Shown piece after piece: positions 15,249-18,152 of a stretch of 18,152 nt of DNA; position 1 is the stretch's first letter, and each line of letters opens with the position of its first letter. The DNA is from Prevotella sp. UBA4268. Its GTDB lineage: Bacteria > Bacteroidota > Bacteroidia > Bacteroidales > Bacteroidaceae. The notes beneath the pieces were generated by a model. The model did no database searches and was not told the origin of the DNA. It was given only the letters and a program-made list of their open reading frames with translations. The position numbers and the translations under genes are program-made. Where the stretch lies: positions 1 through 18,152 of the forward strand of contig DGWC01000003.1 of NCBI GenBank assembly GCA_002395135.1, written 5' to 3'.

Positions 15249-16319
15249 ATGTATCTTAGGCAAGACTCTTTGCATCATGAAACGCCGGTGGCCGCCGAAG
15301 GAGAGCCGGCGGTGGCAGAAAGCCCAGAGGAAGGCTTTTCTGCTCCGCTGCATGTTCCCAAACCGGCAAAGCCCACCCATGCCTATCAGGTGCTGCGCCT
15401 GTTGCCCAAAGATGCCACACCGGCACAGCAGGATTCGGCCATTCAGGCCGCCTTTCATCCCGAACTGACACATTTGAGCACGCGCCCCGACACATTGCAT
15501 CTGCCAGGACACGACAAGGGGAAGAGCATCAAGGACGTAAATCTGCCACAGTATTACCGCGAGAGTTTCTTTGCCAACGACAGCCTTTTCCATCCCGAAC
15601 TGAGCGGAGGGCGATACGGCATTGCCGGCGACCCGGTGCCATACTCCATTCGTAACGACAATGTCATTACGAGTTTGTTGCTGGGATGCTTCGTGCTGGC
15701 ACTCATTTCCTATTCTTTCTCCCGTTTCTTCCTGCTCAGGCAGGCCAAGAATTTCTTCTATATACCCAGGAGTGAGAACGTGACCGTGATTACGGAGACC
15801 ACGGGCGAGTTCCGTTTTCAGTCGTTCCTGGTGTTCCAGACTTGTCTGCTGCTCTCCGTTCTCGTCTTTTTCTACACGCAGACAGAGGTGGCCGACACCT
15901 TTATCTTGGAATCGCAATACCAGTTGATCGGCATTTTCTTCGGCTGTTTTGTAGGCTATTTTCTGTTGAAAGGACTCCTCTATGCCTTTATGAACTGGGT
16001 GTTCTTCGATAAGAAAAAAAATGAACAATGGATCAAGTCAATGTTGTTCATTACAGCCATGGAAGGCATTGCTTTATTCCCCTTGGTATTGCTGCAGAGT
16101 TACTTCGATTTACCCATGCAAAGTGCCGTTATTTACATGGCTTTCGTGCTGATTTTAGTGAAAATATTGACATTTTATAAGTGTTATGTTATCTTTTTCA
16201 GGCGAAACGGAGTTGTTTTGCAAATTTTTTTGTACTTTTGTGCGCTCGAATTGATACCTCTGCTTATTTTGGGCGGATTAATGGTGTTGATTGTAGACAA
16301 TTTAAAAATAAATTTTTAG
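15249..16319 (+). CDS. DUF4271 integral membrane protein
   Basis: The 356-residue protein's ATG directly abuts the metK TAA, so translation is likely coupled. The first 135 residues are hydrophilic, rich in Pro, Ala, His and Glu, with no signal peptide. They are followed by about six hydrophobic segments (near 139-161, 192-210, 224-243, 262-283, 292-310, 323-350). The membrane part, with LLRQAKNFFYIPR, YQLIGIFFGCFVGYFLLKGLLY and KILTFYKCYVIFF, fits DUF4271, a Bacteroidetes family of unknown function that I recall next to hemD. It has no enzyme motif I can name. Function is unknown; the gene order is the only hint of a housekeeping envelope role. The very tail of the gene may carry a promoter for hemD. 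Confidence 0.85.
   Translation: MYLRQDSLHHETPVAAEGEPAVAESPEEGFSAPLHVPKPAKPTHAYQVLRLLPKDATPAQQDSAIQAAFHPELTHLSTRPDTLHLPGHDKGKSIKDVNLPQYYRESFFANDSLFHPELSGGRYGIAGDPVPYSIRNDNVITSLLLGCFVLALISYSFSRFFLLRQAKNFFYIPRSENVTVITETTGEFRFQSFLVFQTCLLLSVLVFFYTQTEVADTFILESQYQLIGIFFGCFVGYFLLKGLLYAFMNWVFFDKKKNEQWIKSMLFITAMEGIALFPLVLLQSYFDLPMQSAVIYMAFVLILVKILTFYKCYVIFFRRNGVVLQIFLYFCALELIPLLILGGLMVLIVDNLKINF
16213..16240 (+). promoter_or_regulatory. Possible internal promoter ahead of hemD
   Basis: Inside the 3' end of the DUF4271 gene, TTG (16213-16215), a 17-base spacer and TACTTTTG (16233-16240) fit the Bacteroidetes consensus. The local sequence is AT-rich compared with the surrounding codons. It lies about 87 bases before the hemD ATG and could drive hemD-rnpA-yidD-tyrS separately from metK. 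The -7 match is perfect but the -33 half is only TTG and the match occurs inside a coding region, so chance is possible. Confidence 0.4.
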
Positions 16320-16326
16320 GACACTG

Positions 16327-17070
16327 ATGATCAAAAAGATTCTCATATCGCAACCAAAACCAACAAGCGATAAGTCGCCATATTATGATATTGCCAAGGA
16401 GTTTGGAGTGGAATTGGTTTTCCGTCCCTTCATTAAGGTAGAAGGACTTAGTTCGAAGGAGTTCAGGCAGCAGAAAGTCAGTTTATTGGGCCATACTGCC
16501 ATCGTGTTCACCTCTCGCCATGCCATTGACAACTACTTCAACCTTGCCAAGGAGATGCGTCTCATTGTGCCGGAAGACATGAAGTATTTCTGTGTCACCG
16601 AGCAGATTGCGCTCTATATTCAGAAGTATGTGCAGTATCGCAAGCGCAAGGTATTCTTCGGGCAGACGGGAAAAATAGCCGACTTGTTGCCTTCAATGGT
16701 GAAGCACAAGAACGAGAAGTATCTGATTCCGATGAGCGATGTGCACGACGACAGTGTCCGCCAGATGCTGGATGCCAAGAAACTGCAGCACACGGAGTGT
16801 GTGATGTATCGCACCAAGAGCAACGACTTCACCGAGGAAGAGGTGAAAACCTTCAACTACGACATGTGTGTGTTCTTCAGTCCTTCGGGCATCAATGCCT
16901 TTACAAAGACTTTCGGAACGACGAAGAACGACATCGTGGTGGCCACCTTCGGACCGTCAACGGCCAAGGCAGCCCATGAAGCCGGATTGAACGTGGCGCT
17001 TGAGGCTCCCACGGAGAAATTTCCTTCTATGACAGGTGCCTTGCGGCATTTCCTTTCTGAGCAAGTCTAA
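16327..17070 (+). CDS. hemD: Uroporphyrinogen-III synthase family protein
   Basis: The 247-residue protein starts 7 bases after the DUF4271 stop. HemD closes and inverts ring D of hydroxymethylbilane to give uroporphyrinogen III, the precursor of heme and corrins. The two-lobe pattern of the family can be seen: MIKKILISQPKP at the start, IVFTSRHAIDNYF (59-71), YLIPMSDVHDD, then CVFFSPSGINAF (about 184-195) and VVATFGPSTAKAAHEAGL. HemD sequences diverge strongly, and the call rests on these SPSG/FGPSTA motifs and on the known gene order in Bacteroidetes. It is also metabolically linked to the cobalamin genes at the other end of the window, though many Bacteroidales take in corrin precursors or heme. 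Confidence 0.87.
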   Translation: MIKKILISQPKPTSDKSPYYDIAKEFGVELVFRPFIKVEGLSSKEFRQQKVSLLGHTAIVFTSRHAIDNYFNLAKEMRLIVPEDMKYFCVTEQIALYIQKYVQYRKRKVFFGQTGKIADLLPSMVKHKNEKYLIPMSDVHDDSVRQMLDAKKLQHTECVMYRTKSNDFTEEEVKTFNYDMCVFFSPSGINAFTKTFGTTKNDIVVATFGPSTAKAAHEAGLNVALEAPTEKFPSMTGALRHFLSEQV

Positions 17071-17090
17071 TAATAAGAGGTGGGAGAGAA

Positions 17091-17483
17091 ATGCCTGCAT
17101 CTGAGTTGCTCACATTAAGCAAGGAAGAGCGCATCTCGAGCAAGAGGCTCGTGGAGAGGCTTTTCGGTGGCGGCAAGAGTCATTCCATGGCCGTTTTCCC
17201 CATCCGGCTCGTCTATATGAAGTATTCACGGGAGAGCGACGAAGCCCCGGAAGCCAGCATATTAATCAGTGTTCCCAAGCGTTGTTTCAAAAGTGCAGTG
17301 AAGCGCAACCGAGTGAAGAGACAGATTCGCGAGGCCTACAGGCACCACAAGTGTTTGCTCAAACTGCCAACGGACCAGTGCGCAGCGCTGGCATTTATCT
17401 GGACAGACAACCAACTGCATGGCAGTGAGAAGGTGGAGCGCAGCGTGGTTCGGTTATTGAAACGAATGAACGAAAAACTATGA
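17091..17483 (+). CDS. rnpA: Ribonuclease P protein component
   Basis: RnpA is the protein subunit that helps RNase P RNA mature tRNA 5' ends. The 130-residue length is normal. It starts with the typical [20 protein letters not shown] and carries the RNR signature within [20 protein letters not shown] (61-80), followed by EAYR; the protein is highly basic. A purine-rich GAGGTGGGAGAG precedes the ATG. The stop overlaps yidD (ATGA). In most bacteria rnpA sits between rpmH and yidD/yidC; here rpmH and yidC are absent and hemD and tyrS flank the pair. Confidence 0.96.
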   Translation: MPASELLTLSKEERISSKRLVERLFGGGKSHSMAVFPIRLVYMKYSRESDEAPEASILISVPKRCFKSAVKRNRVKRQIREAYRHHKCLLKLPTDQCAALAFIWTDNQLHGSEKVERSVVRLLKRMNEKL

Positions 17484-17734
17484 AGAAGGCGTTTCAGATG
17501 ATCATCAAGGGAGTCTCGTGGGTATTTGTAGGAATACTGCTCCTGCCGGTGTTTTTCTATCAGAAAGCCATTTCGCCGTTTACACCCCCTTCGTGCCGTT
17601 TCACTCCCACCTGTTCAGAATACACGCGGCAGGCGCTCATCAAGCACGGACCCGTCAAGGGGCTGTGGCTGTCGATAAGGAGAATCCTGAGATGTCATCC
17701 CTGGGGCGGCAGCGGTTACGACCCCGTTCCGTGA
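17480..17734 (+). CDS. yidD: Membrane protein insertion efficiency factor YidD
   Basis: The 84-residue protein has an N-terminal hydrophobic or amphipathic segment (about 8-28), then the family core [20 protein letters not shown] (27-46) and the end [14 protein letters not shown] (71-84), with cysteines C39, C45 and C72. YidD is a small membrane-associated protein that assists insertion of inner-membrane proteins with YidC and Sec. It overlaps rnpA by 4 bases, the usual coupling of these two genes. Confidence 0.97.
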   Translation: MKKAFQMIIKGVSWVFVGILLLPVFFYQKAISPFTPPSCRFTPTCSEYTRQALIKHGPVKGLWLSIRRILRCHPWGGSGYDPVP

Positions 17735-17773
17735 GCATGCAGCAGAAAAGTAATTATCAAATACAATCATACA

Positions 17774-18152
17774 ATGACAAAAAACTTTGTTGAAGAACTC
17801 CGCTGGCGCGGAATGCTGGCACAGATCATGCCAGGAACAGAAGAACTCTTGCAGAAAGAAATGGTAACGGCTTATCTGGGTACCGACCCCACAGCCGACT
17901 CACTCCATATTGGTCACCTCTGTGGCATCATGATGCTCCGTCATTTGCAGCGTTGCGGCCACAAGCCCATCATCCTGGTGGGCGGCGCTACAGGTATGAT
18001 TGGCGATCCTTCGGGCAAGAGCCAGGAGCGCAATCTGCTCAACAACGAGACGCTTTACCACAACCAGGAATGCATCAAGAAGCAGGTGGCCAAGTTCCTC
18101 GACTTCGATTCGGATGTTCCCAACAAGGCCGAGATGGTGAACAACTACGACT
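17774..18152 (+). CDS. tyrS: Tyrosyl-tRNA synthetase, N-terminal part (runs off the window)
   Basis: The reading frame opens at ATG 17774, 39 bases after yidD, and continues past the end; 126 codons are visible. The class I synthetase signature is clear: [16 protein letters not shown] (34-49) with HIGH at 45-48, then [17 protein letters not shown]. This is the nucleotide-binding half of TyrRS, which charges tRNA-Tyr. The KMSKS loop and the S4-like RNA-binding tail lie outside the window. No TAnnTTTG box is seen in the 39-base gap, so it is probably read from the upstream promoters. Confidence 0.95.
   Translation, partial: MTKNFVEELRWRGMLAQIMPGTEELLQKEMVTAYLGTDPTADSLHIGHLCGIMMLRHLQRCGHKPIILVGGATGMIGDPSGKSQERNLLNNETLYHNQECIKKQVAKFLDFDSDVPNKAEMVNNYD

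Noticed and set aside
15063..16028. Minus-strand frame of about 321 codons across the metK-DUF4271 junction
   Set aside because: It spans two real genes on the other strand and shows no family signature.

Overview
The window looks like a chromosomal segment of a Bacteroidales bacterium, most probably Prevotella or a close relative. Three things support this: a SusC/SusD outer-membrane pair with surface lipoproteins, the gene order metK - DUF4271 - hemD - rnpA - yidD - tyrS, and promoters of the Bacteroidetes type (TTTG, about 20 bases, TAnnTTTG) instead of -35/-10 boxes. Genus is an inference; there is no rRNA or marker search behind it.

Left end (1-533): a rho-independent terminator belonging to a plus-strand gene outside the window. 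It is followed by about 480 bases without a credible gene. This gap, between convergent transcripts, holds ten CAAA(A)-starting units spaced 20-24 bases and a perfect 16-bp inverted repeat.

Minus-strand block 1 (534-2503): cbiB and a cobD-type threonine-phosphate decarboxylase overlap by 7 bases. Together they make and attach the aminopropanol arm of cobalamin.

Minus-strand block 2 (2624-6930): a secreted calcineurin-like phosphoesterase and a PqqL-like M16 zinc peptidase are coupled by an ATGA overlap.

Minus-strand block 3 (7017-13778): susC, susD, a small acidic-tether lipoprotein and a secreted protein read here as a seven-repeat beta-propeller with a C-terminal sorting-type tail. The block has its own promoter (13802-13833) and ends in a strong terminator (6947-7002). 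No glycoside hydrolase, sigma/anti-sigma pair or other regulator lies beside it, so the substrate cannot be read from the window. The nearby M16 peptidase makes a protein, peptide or metalloprotein substrate worth testing.

Plus-strand block (13989-18152): metK, a DUF4271 membrane protein, hemD, rnpA, yidD and the first part of tyrS run closely spaced, as a housekeeping operon driven by a good promoter at 13928-13958. A possible internal promoter precedes hemD. The 210-base gap 13779-13988 carries the divergent promoters of susC and metK.

I saw no tRNA, rRNA, CRISPR array, transposase or riboswitch. No clearly new multi-gene system is evident. The most unusual items are the phased repeat array at the left end and the propeller-bearing SusCD locus.
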